From: Bacteroidales bacterium UBA4230
Lineage (GTDB): Bacteria > Bacteroidota > Bacteroidia > Bacteroidales > UBA932
NCBI GenBank assembly: GCA_002395605.1
Contig: DGXO01000017.1
Location: 1 to 12,477 of the forward strand
Direction: 5' to 3'
Length of the DNA: 12,477 bases
Positions 1 to 7,223 of this stretch are shown here, piece after piece. The notes under the pieces were generated by a model. It was not told where the DNA came from. It worked only from the letters and a program-made list of their open reading frames with translations, and did not search any database. Numbering within the stretch: position 1 is the stretch's first letter; each line of letters begins with the position of its first letter. The translations under genes were made by a program, and so were the position numbers.

Positions 1-737
1 CCCAGTTTGAGCGGCACGGCTTTCATCTTCATGCCTCCGGATTTCATCAGAGCGAGCAGACCTTCGGCAATGGATTCTTCTTCCAGCACGCGGTCCAGCA
101 GGTAACCCAGGCGCTGGAATACGGGGGCGGATGCGACCTTTATGAAGCTGGCGTCCAGCTTGGTGAAATCAAGCTTCAGTGACAATTCTTCCAACACCGT
201 TGCTGCCCTCGTGAGGCCGCCGATGTGATCCTGATAGGCCACCAGGTCCACTGCAGTCAGTTCCGGGCCGGAGATGTTCAGCCAGCCGGCAGGTACCTCC
301 AGGCGCTGGACATAGGTCATAGGGATTTCCCGGCGCTCGGCGTAGCGGATGGCATAGCCTTCGCGTTCTTTATCGCGCAGAACCGGCGGTTCCACCATTA
401 CCTGGAACCCCATCGGTGCCTGATGGGCTGCGCCGTGGCGTTCGGCGGCACTGAGCAGCGAGACGTAGTATTTCCGCTGGAGATACTGCATCATCCGGTC
501 CAGGTACACTTCCTGCGGCACGGCTTTCCAAAGCCGGTATTCCTCGGGCACGACTACGTAGAATCCTCGGCAGGGGGAGAATACCCGGCCTTTGGCCACG
601 GAGCGGTGCAGGGCCGTGTCGACGGCAGGGGCGGACATGGCAGGAAAAGCCTTCCGCACATCCTCCTTGGAGAACGTGTATCGGCCGCTCGGAGCCAGTC
701 CTTCTATCCAGTCAGCGATGCTCATGGTTTTACGCAT
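1..737 (-). CDS. AbiEi-family antitoxin / transcriptional repressor of a type IV toxin-antitoxin pair (3' end cut by window edge)
   Basis: This open frame starts at ATG 735-737 (MRKTMSIADW) and runs off the left edge after about 245 residues. The first ~75 residues look like a winged-helix domain, ending in a segment like KGRVFSPCRGFYVVVPEEY. Next come YYVSLLSAAERHGAAHQAP and, further on, SGPELTAVDLVAYQDHIGG followed by LTRAATVLEEL. I recognise these as the AbiEi antitoxin family pattern. In characterised AbiE systems AbiEi binds inverted repeats and represses its own operon, and AbiEii is a nucleotidyltransferase toxin. The toxin gene would be expected just past position 1 on the same strand; it is not visible. 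Few residues should be missing, because these proteins are usually about 260-280 aa. A second ATG at 723-725 (MSIADW) is an alternative start. The gene has its own promoter and operator and lies 93 bp after mnmE. Solitary AbiEi-like regulators also exist, so the toxin is an inference. Confidence 0.75.
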   Translation of the reverse strand, partial: MRKTMSIADWIEGLAPSGRYTFSKEDVRKAFPAMSAPAVDTALHRSVAKGRVFSPCRGFYVVVPEEYRLWKAVPQEVYLDRMMQYLQRKYYVSLLSAAERHGAAHQAPMGFQVMVEPPVLRDKEREGYAIRYAERREIPMTYVQRLEVPAGWLNISGPELTAVDLVAYQDHIGGLTRAATVLEELSLKLDFTKLDASFIKVASAPVFQRLGYLLDRVLEEESIAEGLLALMKSGGMKMKAVPLKL

Positions 738-753
738 TTGTTCTATTCACTTG

Positions 754-785
754 CAAAGTTATACATTTTTTGTATAATATCGCAA
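754..785 (-). promoter_or_regulatory. Promoter of the AbiEi gene, Bacteroidetes type
   Basis: On the minus strand a -7 element TAACTTTG (754-761) matches TAnnTTTG, with a TTG (783-785) 21 bp upstream as the -33 element. Transcription would start near 747-750, leaving a leader of only about 10 nt before ATG 737, or about 25 nt before the second ATG. Confidence 0.6.
759..777. promoter_or_regulatory. Inverted-repeat operator overlapping the AbiEi promoter
   Basis: The perfect 7-bp inverted repeat TTATACA / TGTATAA (759-765 and 771-777) has a 5-nt T spacer. It fills the stretch between the -33 and -7 elements and overlaps the first bases of the -7 box. A protein bound here would block RNA polymerase. 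Autorepression by AbiEi at inverted repeats is known for the family; that this is the site is an inference. Confidence 0.55.
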
Positions 786-830
786 GTAAATGGAAAATAT
801 TTATTCCAGGATATTCCCCGTTTTATTCGG

Positions 831-2312
831 TTACTTCCCGATGCAGTGGTGGGCGAAGATGTTGTGCAGGACGGATTCGGGGGAGAGGCCGAGGTCTTTG
901 CCAAGGATCAGGTTGACGGAGGCGATGGCGGCGCGGAGGTCTTCGGCCACGAGGTCTGTGGGGATGCCGCTCCTAAGGGCAGCCGCCGTGCGCCGCAGGG
1001 AAACGGCCGAAGCGGTGAGAGCTTCGTAGTGCCTGAGGTTGGTGACGATGGTCCCGGATTCTGCCGTCAGAAGCTCTTTTTGTGAGGCCGAAAGGGCCGA
1101 TTTCAGCTCTTCAAGCCCCGAACCGGTCTTTGCGGATAGTGGAATAATAACGGTCTTAGTATCAGTACATATAACAATCTTGTTTGCAAGTGTAACAAAA
1201 TTGTTAATATCGTTTTCCGATAATTTGTCGGCCTTGTTGAGTATGATGAACAGGCTCTTTCCGGTGCCTTCTGTCTTGCCAAGGATAAGCCTCAGGTCCT
1301 CTTCAAATTCGGCCGCGGGAAGTGTGCAGTCCAGGACTCCGAGGATGACTTCGGCCTCGGAAATTTTCTTGAAAGTGCGCTCGATTCCTATCTTCTCAAT
1401 CTGGTCCTGGGACTCCCGGATACCGGCGGTATCGATGAATCGGAAGGTGAGTCCGCCAATCTGGAGAGTCTCCTCAATTGTGTCGCGGGTAGTCCCTTTT
1501 ATGGCCGAAACAATGGCCCTGTCTTCGCCGACGAGAGCATTGAGAAGGGAACTCTTTCCGGCGTTGACGGCGCCCACTATTGCAACCGGAATTCCGTTTT
1601 TAATCATGTTGCCCTGGCGGAACGATGCGGCGAGTTTTTCCACATGCTTTAGCGTCCCGTCCACAAGGCCCGCGAGCTTTTCTCTGTCGGCAAACTCCAC
1701 GTCTTCCTCGGAGAAGTCAAGCTCCAGCTCCAGTAGGGAAGCCATCTCAAGGAGTTCGGCCCTGAGGCCCTCCAATTCTTTGGAGAAGCCGCCCCTAAGT
1801 TGATTCATAGCTACGCGATGAGAAGCTTCAGTGGTGGATGAGATAACATCCGCAACGGCCTCTGCCTGAGCTAAATCCATTTTTCCGTTAAGGAAAGCGC
1901 GCTTAGTGAATTCTCCGGGTTCGGCCATTCTTGCGCCGGCCTCTGTCAGGAGCCTTATGGCCTCTGATACAATATATGCCGAAGCATGGGTGGATATCTC
2001 TACGGAGTCCTCTCCGGTGTAACTGTGCGGTGCGCGGAATACGGAAACCAGGACGGTGTCTAGTATGGCAGGAGATTTCTCGACTTCGCTCGAAATGACA
2101 GGGACTTCACTCGAAATGACAGGGACTTCGCTCGAAATGACACCGAAGTGAATTGTGTAACCGTTTGCAGCAGAAATTGTTCCGGATTTTAATTTAACTA
2201 CTGCATCAGTTATGGCGAAGGCTTTGGGGCCGCTTACGCGTATTATGGAAATTGCTCCGGTACCAGGAATGGTGGCCGGAGCAACTATTGTGTCCTGAAA
2301 TAGATTCTTCAC
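831..2312 (-). CDS. mnmE: tRNA uridine-5-carboxymethylaminomethyl(34) GTPase MnmE (TrmE)
   Basis: MnmE works with MnmG to place the (carboxymethyl)aminomethyl group on wobble U34 of certain tRNAs, using GTP hydrolysis and a folate-derived one-carbon unit. The N-terminal folate-binding domain (about 1-140) begins QDTIVAPAT and includes RVSGP and HSYTGED. The G domain inside the helical part carries GAVNAGKS (247-254), TTRDT (274-278), DTAG (294-297), NKAD (359-362) and SAK (393-395). The C-terminus is the diagnostic CIGK (490-493). At 493 aa it is about 30-40 residues longer than usual; the excess is at residues ~58-80, encoded by in-frame repeats (VISSEVP twice, then VISSEVEKSP), where homologues have a short hairpin loop. 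The start is GTG (2310-2312): an in-frame TGA lies 11 codons upstream, no ATG occurs in the gap, and the next codons already match the conserved N-terminus. It follows rho by 40 bp and probably shares its transcript. Confidence 0.97.
   Translation of the reverse strand: MKNLFQDTIVAPATIPGTGAISIIRVSGPKAFAITDAVVKLKSGTISAANGYTIHFGVISSEVPVISSEVPVISSEVEKSPAILDTVLVSVFRAPHSYTGEDSVEISTHASAYIVSEAIRLLTEAGARMAEPGEFTKRAFLNGKMDLAQAEAVADVISSTTEASHRVAMNQLRGGFSKELEGLRAELLEMASLLELELDFSEEDVEFADREKLAGLVDGTLKHVEKLAASFRQGNMIKNGIPVAIVGAVNAGKSSLLNALVGEDRAIVSAIKGTTRDTIEETLQIGGLTFRFIDTAGIRESQDQIEKIGIERTFKKISEAEVILGVLDCTLPAAEFEEDLRLILGKTEGTGKSLFIILNKADKLSENDINNFVTLANKIVICTDTKTVIIPLSAKTGSGLEELKSALSASQKELLTAESGTIVTNLRHYEALTASAVSLRRTAAALRSGIPTDLVAEDLRAAIASVNLILGKDLGLSPESVLHNIFAHHCIGK
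2072..2142 (-). repeat. REP-like repeat, three units, inside mnmE
   Basis: One full unit (2072-2100) is followed by two truncated 21-bp units (2101-2121 and 2122-2142). The truncated units differ from each other by one base (GACTTCAC versus GACTTCGC). Read on the coding strand each starts TGTCATTTCGAG. The 21-bp period keeps frame and gives VISSEVP twice, then VISSEVEKSP. The near-identity of the units points to recent tandem duplication. Confidence 0.9.
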
Positions 2313-2350
2313 TTCGTTCAGAATGACAAATAAGACTGTTCAGAATGACA
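2302..2350 (-). repeat. REP-like repeat filling the rho-mnmE spacer
   Basis: A full variant unit (2302-2328, coding strand TGTCATTCTGAACGAAGTGA and on to AGAATCT) and a truncated one (2338-2350, TGTCATTCTGAAC) stand head to tail. They occupy almost all the DNA between the rho stop (2353-2355) and the mnmE start (2312) and run into the first codons of mnmE. The GTG start codon of mnmE is part of the full unit. The full unit can fold with ATTCT / AGAAT arms. Confidence 0.85.
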
Positions 2351-2352
2351 GG

Positions 2353-4119
2353 TTAATCGTAGCGACTGAACTTGGACATGTTGTCTATAAGGTCCTTGTT
2401 GGTCTTGAACTCGTCCATGTGCTGCTGCATCCAGGTCATGGCCTCTACGGGATTCATGTCCGAGAGAAGCTTCCTGAGGATCCAGATGCGGTTGTTGGTA
2501 TATGCATCATAGAGGAGGTCGTCCCTACGAGTAGAGGAAAGAACCAGGTTCACGGCCGGGAAGATACGCTTGTTGGACAGGTTGCGGTCCAGTTGGAGCT
2601 CCATGTTGCCGGTGCCCTTGAATTCCTCAAAGATGACGTCGTCCATCTTGGAACCGGTTTCCGTGAGGGCGGTTGCAAGGATGGTAAGGGAGCCGCCTCC
2701 TTCAATATTACGGGCAGCGCCGAAGAAGCGTTTGGGCTTCTGGAGGGCGTTGGCATCCACACCGCCGGTGAGAACCTTGCCGGAAGCCGGCTGCACGGTG
2801 TTGTAGGCGCGTGCAAGGCGGGTGATGGAGTCCAGGAGGATTACGACGTCGTGGCCGCATTCCACAAGGCGACGGGCTTTGTCAAGCACCATGTTGGCCA
2901 CTTTGACGTGCCTCTCTGCGGGCTCATCGAAAGTTGAAGCAACAACTTCGGCCTTGACGCTGCGCTGCATGTCCGTCACTTCCTCCGGGCGCTCGTCAAT
3001 GAGGAGCACAATCTCGTAGACCTCCGGATGGTTGTCGGCGATGGCATTGGCAATGGCCTTCAGGAGCATGGTTTTACCGGTTTTGGGCTGCGCCACAATA
3101 AGGCCGCGCTGGCCCTTGCCGATGGGCGTAAACATGTCCACAACCCTTATGCTCTGGTCTTTCTCATGGCCGTGGCCAAGGAGATTGAATTTCTCAGTGG
3201 GGAAAAGGGGAGTGAGGAAGTCGAAGGGAACCCTGTCGCGGACGAATTCCGGTGTACGGCCGTTTATGAACTTGATGCGAACAAGAGGGAAGTACTTGTC
3301 TCCCTCACGGGGCGGGCGGATTTCACCGGTGACGGTGTCTCCGTTCTTGAGCGCATTCTGCTTTATCTGCTGCTGGGAAACGTAGATGTCGTCGGGGGAG
3401 TTCAGATAATTGTAATCCGATGAACGCAGGAAACCGTAGCCGTCTGGCATAATCTCCAGCACGCCCGTAGCCTCTACGGAACCCTCAAATTCAACCCTCT
3501 TGGGTTTGTCCGGCTGCTTCTCCGGCTGTTTCTCCGGTTGCTTTTCAGGCTGCTTTTCGGCCTGTTTCTCCTGCTGTTTTTCCTGGCGGGGCCTTCCTTT
3601 CTTGCCCTCACGCACCTGATGCGGGGGATTGGCTTCGTCGTCCTTCAGGTCTTCAAAGAGGTTTTGGATGAACTTCTTTCCATTTTCCGGCTCTTCCGGC
3701 TTAGGGGCCTCAACGGGGGCCGATGCTTCCGCGGCCTCCGCGGCAACGGCGGCTTTGGGCTTGCGTCCGCGCTTTTTGGGAGCCGGTTTTTCCTCCGGCT
3801 TGGGAGATTCCTCGACTTCGCTCGGAATGACAGAAGAGGCCGGAATGACAGGGGAGGCCGGAATGACAGGGGCGGCCGGCTTGGGAGCCTCCTTGGGGGC
3901 GGCTTCGGCCTTAGGGGCCTCCTTCTTGGGACGGCCGCGTTTTTTGGCGGGCCTGGGCTCCGTGGGTTTCTGGGCCTCTATCACGGCCTCGGTGTCCAGA
4001 ATGGCAAAGCCAAGGGTGGGAAGATCCATTTTGGCGGCACCTTTAATGTTTAGTTTTTCTCCAAGCGCTCTGAGCTCTGCTTCACTCATAGCGTTTAATT
4101 CTGCTAGTTTATGGGGCAT
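2353..4119 (-). CDS. rho: Transcription termination factor Rho
   Basis: Rho is a hexameric RNA helicase that ends transcription of untranslated RNA. In order: a Rho_N-like helical domain (1-45); a long, low-complexity charged linker (about 50-210); a cold-shock-type RNA-binding domain (215-290, GVLEIMPDGYGFLRS); and the ATPase core with Walker A AQPKTGKT (343-350), Walker B VVILLD (425-430), and the secondary RNA-binding stretch around TGGVDANALQKPKRFFGAAR (451-470). At 588 aa it is ~170 longer than the E. coli protein, nearly all linker, as is usual in Bacteroidetes, where the disordered region of B. thetaiotaomicron Rho has been linked to phase separation and gut fitness. The linker holds two AT-hook-like motifs (KKRGRPKK 59-66, KKRGRKPK 115-122), repeat-encoded VIPASP, VIPASS and VIPSEVEESP (85-106), and EKQP repeats (~179-206). 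It starts at ATG 4117-4119, about 50 nt after its own promoter, with mnmE downstream. Confidence 0.97.
   Translation of the reverse strand: MPHKLAELNAMSEAELRALGEKLNIKGAAKMDLPTLGFAILDTEAVIEAQKPTEPRPAKKRGRPKKEAPKAEAAPKEAPKPAAPVIPASPVIPASSVIPSEVEESPKPEEKPAPKKRGRKPKAAVAAEAAEASAPVEAPKPEEPENGKKFIQNLFEDLKDDEANPPHQVREGKKGRPRQEKQQEKQAEKQPEKQPEKQPEKQPDKPKRVEFEGSVEATGVLEIMPDGYGFLRSSDYNYLNSPDDIYVSQQQIKQNALKNGDTVTGEIRPPREGDKYFPLVRIKFINGRTPEFVRDRVPFDFLTPLFPTEKFNLLGHGHEKDQSIRVVDMFTPIGKGQRGLIVAQPKTGKTMLLKAIANAIADNHPEVYEIVLLIDERPEEVTDMQRSVKAEVVASTFDEPAERHVKVANMVLDKARRLVECGHDVVILLDSITRLARAYNTVQPASGKVLTGGVDANALQKPKRFFGAARNIEGGGSLTILATALTETGSKMDDVIFEEFKGTGNMELQLDRNLSNKRIFPAVNLVLSSTRRDDLLYDAYTNNRIWILRKLLSDMNPVEAMTWMQQHMDEFKTNKDLIDNMSKFSRYD
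3502..3582 (-). repeat. 12-bp coding tandem repeat (EKQP) in the rho linker
   Basis: The coding strand repeats a 12-bp unit for Glu-Lys-Gln-Pro about five times, with degenerate copies (EKQQ, EKQA, DKPK) at the edges. The result is a positively and negatively charged, proline-spaced stretch just before the RNA-binding domain. The copies vary at synonymous sites, so they are older than the REP-like units further upstream in the gene. Confidence 0.75.
3804..3868 (-). repeat. REP-like repeat, three units, inside rho
   Basis: One full unit (3804-3832) and two truncated 18-bp units (3833-3850, 3851-3868) lie in the linker. On the coding strand each begins TGTCATTCCG. The full copy encodes VIPSEVEESP and the truncated ones VIPASS and VIPASP. 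Orientation and reading frame are the same as for the repeat inside mnmE, but the tandem step is 18 bp instead of 21 bp. Confidence 0.88.
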
Positions 4120-4173
4120 AAAAATGTAGAATGTATTTCAAGTAAAGACGGCATCCCGAACGGAAAGCCGATG

Positions 4174-4204
4174 CAAAGATAGCAATAATAATGGAATTAT
4201 CAAA
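4174..4204 (-). promoter_or_regulatory. Promoter of rho (rho-mnmE transcript)
   Basis: On the minus strand TTTG (4201-4204), 19 bp, then TATCTTTG (4174-4181) matches the Bacteroidetes consensus fully. The -33 element sits just past the lptD stop codon (4207-4209), so rho has its own start site even though lptD reads towards it. The expected leader is about 50 nt. Confidence 0.75.
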
Positions 4205-4206
4205 CG

Positions 4207-7137
4207 CTACCGGAGCATATTGTCCATGTAGGAATCGGACTTCTTGAAGCGGAGGAGGTCGGCCAGGGCCGAAGCATTTGCGGCAATACGGAAACTGTAG
4301 CTCTTCCACTGGCCCATAGGCACCCATGACAGGGCTATGTTGAAGCAGTGGAGGTCGTAGGAAGCACTGATCTGGGTGGTTGTGAACTTCATGGCCATAA
4401 TATCGAAGCCGGAGGTGGCCTGGATACTCAGGCGCGGGGTGAGCTTGATGTTTCCGCTCACATTAAGCGTTTGGGTAAACCTCTTGTTCTCAATCAGTTC
4501 CTTGGTGGTACTCTGGTAGCTGTAGCTCTTGGAGTAGTTGAAACTGTAGCTGAAGTTGACGCTCCAGGGGGCGTTGCTGTTCATATAGTACACATAGCCT
4601 CCGGGGATATACTCTCCCGTAATAGGATGGTAGTATATCCTCTCATACGACGCCGTGGCACCGGTACCGCCACCACCACCGCCGCTTTTTCCGCCCGTAC
4701 GCGTGCCGTCATCTCCGTCCGTGGCTCCCTTTCCGTTAAGTGAGAAAGAGGCCGACAGCGAAGCGTTTGTAAGCCTTGCAGGCACGCCCGTAGCCACAAT
4801 GTTGAACTTGTTTATCTTCTTTCCCTGCTCATTTATGGCGTAAGGGTCGAAGTTAAGGTTTCCGCTCAGGCTCACCTTGTTGAACAGCCTTGTGGATGCC
4901 GTAATGCCTATGTTCTGCATCCTCAGGGAGTCGGCCAGGAAGTTGTAGCTGGTATTGATGTTGAGCTGGTCCAGGAGTTTCACCTTCTTGGAGCCCGTAC
5001 CGGTGGTGTCACGGATGTCCCTCACCTTGGCCTCAAGGTTGTTGCCGATGCTCAGGGACATTGTGGCGCTCTTGCCCCTTCCGGGCGGGGAGGCGTTGTT
5101 GTGGTGCCCGGTTATACTGTATATATTATACCAGGTTTCGTCGTGGAAGGAGCCTCGTTTGTCGTAATACGGGCTCAGGGTGCGCCATCCGTTGAACGCC
5201 GTACCTTTTTCCGGGGAGAAGCTTAGGGACATTGAAGGCGTTATGACATGCCTTATGGCCTGCACTTTATTGTGCTTGCCGAAGTTGAACATGCCGTAGA
5301 TACGCGTACTCATGGACATGCTGCCGGAATAGGTGTGCGTGGCCCCGAAGCCGTTGAACGCCTTTCCGGGATCCGACACCACTTTCTGGGCTATCACCTG
5401 GTTGCCCTCCTTGTCCGTTACCATTACGGGGTTTCCTTCGGCATCCACTTCATTCTCCAGGTGCTGCTCTCCCTTAGAGAACATCCAGTTCATTCCGTAG
5501 GAAACGCTAGGCGTGACGTTGATGTACTTGAGAAGGGTGAAGTTTGGAAGGCCTATCTGAAAATTATGGGTCATGCCGTTTGTGAGCTTCCCAAGCGCCT
5601 TGATGGCAAGGGAGTCTCCAAACTCTTTCTGGCGGTATGTCTTGTTGTTGAGTTCGTCCACCACCGTTACGTAGTTGCCGGTTTCGTCCAGCACAAAGTC
5701 CTGCATGTCCCTCAGTTTGAAGTTGATGCGGTTCTGGAGGGAGGTAGAGTAGCCGAAGGAGATCTTCTCATAGAATTTCTCCTTTCCAACCCTTGTCTTT
5801 TGCTTGAAGGGGTAGAAACGCGTGACGGAGAAGGTTATGTTGGGGAGGGTGAACGAGTAGCTGGAGTCCCTGGAGTTCTGGTTGTGCAGGGCGTTCACGC
5901 TAAGGTTCATCTTGCCGTTCCAGTTGTGGGAATAGGAGATGGAGGAACTGATCTGGTTTTGCTGGGCGTCCGTGACGCTGCGGGCGTTGTAGCGGCTGTT
6001 GGACGGGCTGGAGAAGTTCACGGAAGCGCTGAACGAGGTTCCGGGGTGGGCCTTTGAGTCCTGCGTATGGGACCACCTTAGGCCGAAGTTACGGGACTGA
6101 ACGAAGTCTGCGCTGCCCTTTTCACCGGCTTGGTCGTTGGAGTAGGTGAGGGCCACCTGGCCGTTGAACTTGTAATTTACCTTGTACCTGGAGTTTATGT
6201 CCACGGCCCAGGAACCAAGGGTGTAGTAGTCTCCGGTTACGGAAAGGTCAAAGTAGTCCCCGAACACAAAGTACATGCCGGCGTCCCTGATGTAGAAGCC
6301 GCGGGCCTGCTCCTCTCCGAAGGTGGGCATCAGCATACCGGTTGCCCTGGACGGTTTTTTCGGCACAAAGCCGAAGGGAAGGATGATGGGGAAGGCGGGG
6401 ACATCGGCAATGACGGGCCATGCCGGGCCGAAGACGGTTTTCTGGGACGGCTTTGTGATTACCTTGGCCATTGTAAGGTTAAGGTAATAGTGCGGGTGCT
6501 CGAGGTCGCAGACCGTGTACACGCCGTTTCTCATGTTGATGGACTTGTCCGGCATCATCTTTATCTTCTTGCCCTGCAGGATGCCTTCGGCCTCCTTGGT
6601 GACCATATTGGTGATACGGGCCTTGCGGGTGTTGAAGTTATAGTTGAGCTGGTCCATTTTGTATGTCTGGGCGCCTTCCGTCATTTCCGGGAGGCCCTTC
6701 CATTCTCCGGTGAGGGTGTCTTTCTGGCCGCGGGCGAACACGGTGTTGGCGTCCATGTCGTACTCAATGTAGTCTGCGGTGAGTTTCATGTTCTGGTACT
6801 GCACCGTGGCGCCGCCGTAGTAGTATATCATGCGCTTGCCGCCGGAGAAATCCGTGATGATAGAATCCTTGGCGGTTGAAAAGGCCGGAACTTCCAGGGA
6901 ACTCTTGGAGAGCATGTCAAGGGAGTCTGTGCGTGCCCTTGAAATGGAATCGGCCAGCACCGTGGAATCTCTTCTGGCCTTGTACATGCTGTCCCTTCTG
7001 GCAATTATGACGGAATCCGGGATTGTGGCTGCGGAAGAATCCGGGAGCTGACGGAATACGCGCGCACCGGCGTCCGGGGCCGAAAAAGCCGCGATAAACG
7101 CCAGGGCTAACAGATATTTCCGCAAAAATCCTTTCAT
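4207..7137 (-). CDS. lptD: LptD/OstA-like LPS-assembly outer-membrane protein
   Basis: LptD is the outer-membrane barrel that inserts lipopolysaccharide into the outer leaflet. The protein (976 aa) opens with a signal peptide (KGFLRKYLLALAFIAAFS, cleavage near AGA-RV). A short Ser/Asp-rich linker with repeated ARRDS follows, then an OstA-type beta-jellyroll (about 100-230: YYYGGATVQYQNMKLTADYI), then a long alternating aromatic pattern typical of a large beta-barrel to the C-terminus. Only two cysteines are present, near residues 210 and 931: one in the periplasmic part and one near the end of the barrel. E. coli LptD needs disulfides between these two regions, so a single such bond is plausible here. 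A Gly-rich run (~815-827) interrupts the late barrel. The start is ATG 7135-7137; the codon just before it is TTG. It is divergent from amiC. Family assignment is firm; the function is by homology. Confidence 0.88.
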   Translation of the reverse strand: MKGFLRKYLLALAFIAAFSAPDAGARVFRQLPDSSAATIPDSVIIARRDSMYKARRDSTVLADSISRARTDSLDMLSKSSLEVPAFSTAKDSIITDFSGGKRMIYYYGGATVQYQNMKLTADYIEYDMDANTVFARGQKDTLTGEWKGLPEMTEGAQTYKMDQLNYNFNTRKARITNMVTKEAEGILQGKKIKMMPDKSINMRNGVYTVCDLEHPHYYLNLTMAKVITKPSQKTVFGPAWPVIADVPAFPIILPFGFVPKKPSRATGMLMPTFGEEQARGFYIRDAGMYFVFGDYFDLSVTGDYYTLGSWAVDINSRYKVNYKFNGQVALTYSNDQAGEKGSADFVQSRNFGLRWSHTQDSKAHPGTSFSASVNFSSPSNSRYNARSVTDAQQNQISSSISYSHNWNGKMNLSVNALHNQNSRDSSYSFTLPNITFSVTRFYPFKQKTRVGKEKFYEKISFGYSTSLQNRINFKLRDMQDFVLDETGNYVTVVDELNNKTYRQKEFGDSLAIKALGKLTNGMTHNFQIGLPNFTLLKYINVTPSVSYGMNWMFSKGEQHLENEVDAEGNPVMVTDKEGNQVIAQKVVSDPGKAFNGFGATHTYSGSMSMSTRIYGMFNFGKHNKVQAIRHVITPSMSLSFSPEKGTAFNGWRTLSPYYDKRGSFHDETWYNIYSITGHHNNASPPGRGKSATMSLSIGNNLEAKVRDIRDTTGTGSKKVKLLDQLNINTSYNFLADSLRMQNIGITASTRLFNKVSLSGNLNFDPYAINEQGKKINKFNIVATGVPARLTNASLSASFSLNGKGATDGDDGTRTGGKSGGGGGGTGATASYERIYYHPITGEYIPGGYVYYMNSNAPWSVNFSYSFNYSKSYSYQSTTKELIENKRFTQTLNVSGNIKLTPRLSIQATSGFDIMAMKFTTTQISASYDLHCFNIALSWVPMGQWKSYSFRIAANASALADLLRFKKSDSYMDNMLR

Positions 7138-7162
7138 CAAGGCAGTTTTTTCACTATATTTG
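7132..7162 (+). promoter_or_regulatory. Probable promoter of the amidase gene
   Basis: TATATTTG (7155-7162) is a full match to the Bacteroidetes -7 element. At the right distance (19 bp) upstream lies TTTC (7132-7135), one base off TTTG. It overlaps the first codons of the divergent lptD gene. The leader would be about 55 nt. Confidence 0.5.
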
Positions 7163-7180
7163 TGAGTAATATTAAACTTA

Positions 7181-7211
7181 CAAAATTACTATTATTTCCA
7201 GAAATTACAAA
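7181..7211 (-). promoter_or_regulatory. Promoter of lptD
   Basis: On the minus strand TTTG (7208-7211), 19 bp, then TAATTTTG (7181-7188) fits the Bacteroidetes consensus. Transcription would begin near 7175, giving a leader of about 38 nt to ATG 7137. The lptD and amidase transcripts run divergently and overlap by tens of bases in this 86-bp gap. Confidence 0.65.
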
Positions 7212-7223
7212 ACCGCCTTGAGC

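Noticed and set aside
225..1085. 286-codon plus-strand frame over the AbiEi and mnmE 3' ends
   Set aside because: It overlaps two recognisable minus-strand genes and spans their intergenic gap; the translation resembles no family and is a codon-bias shadow.
2072..2142. CRISPR-like array in mnmE (also 8076-8129 in amiC)
   Set aside because: Units of 18-21 bp are contiguous without spacers and are translated in frame.
5248..6879. Two long plus-strand frames (5248-6057 and 6130-6879) opposite lptD
   Set aside because: They are antisense to a well-formed LptD-like protein with signal peptide and barrel pattern; their His/Val/Gly-rich translations are typical of shadow frames.
7138..7140. TTG start one codon before the lptD ATG
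   Set aside because: An ATG follows at once and starts a normal signal peptide.
7218..7220. TTG start for the amidase
   Set aside because: ATG at 7224 is in frame, six bases on, and directly before the signal peptide.
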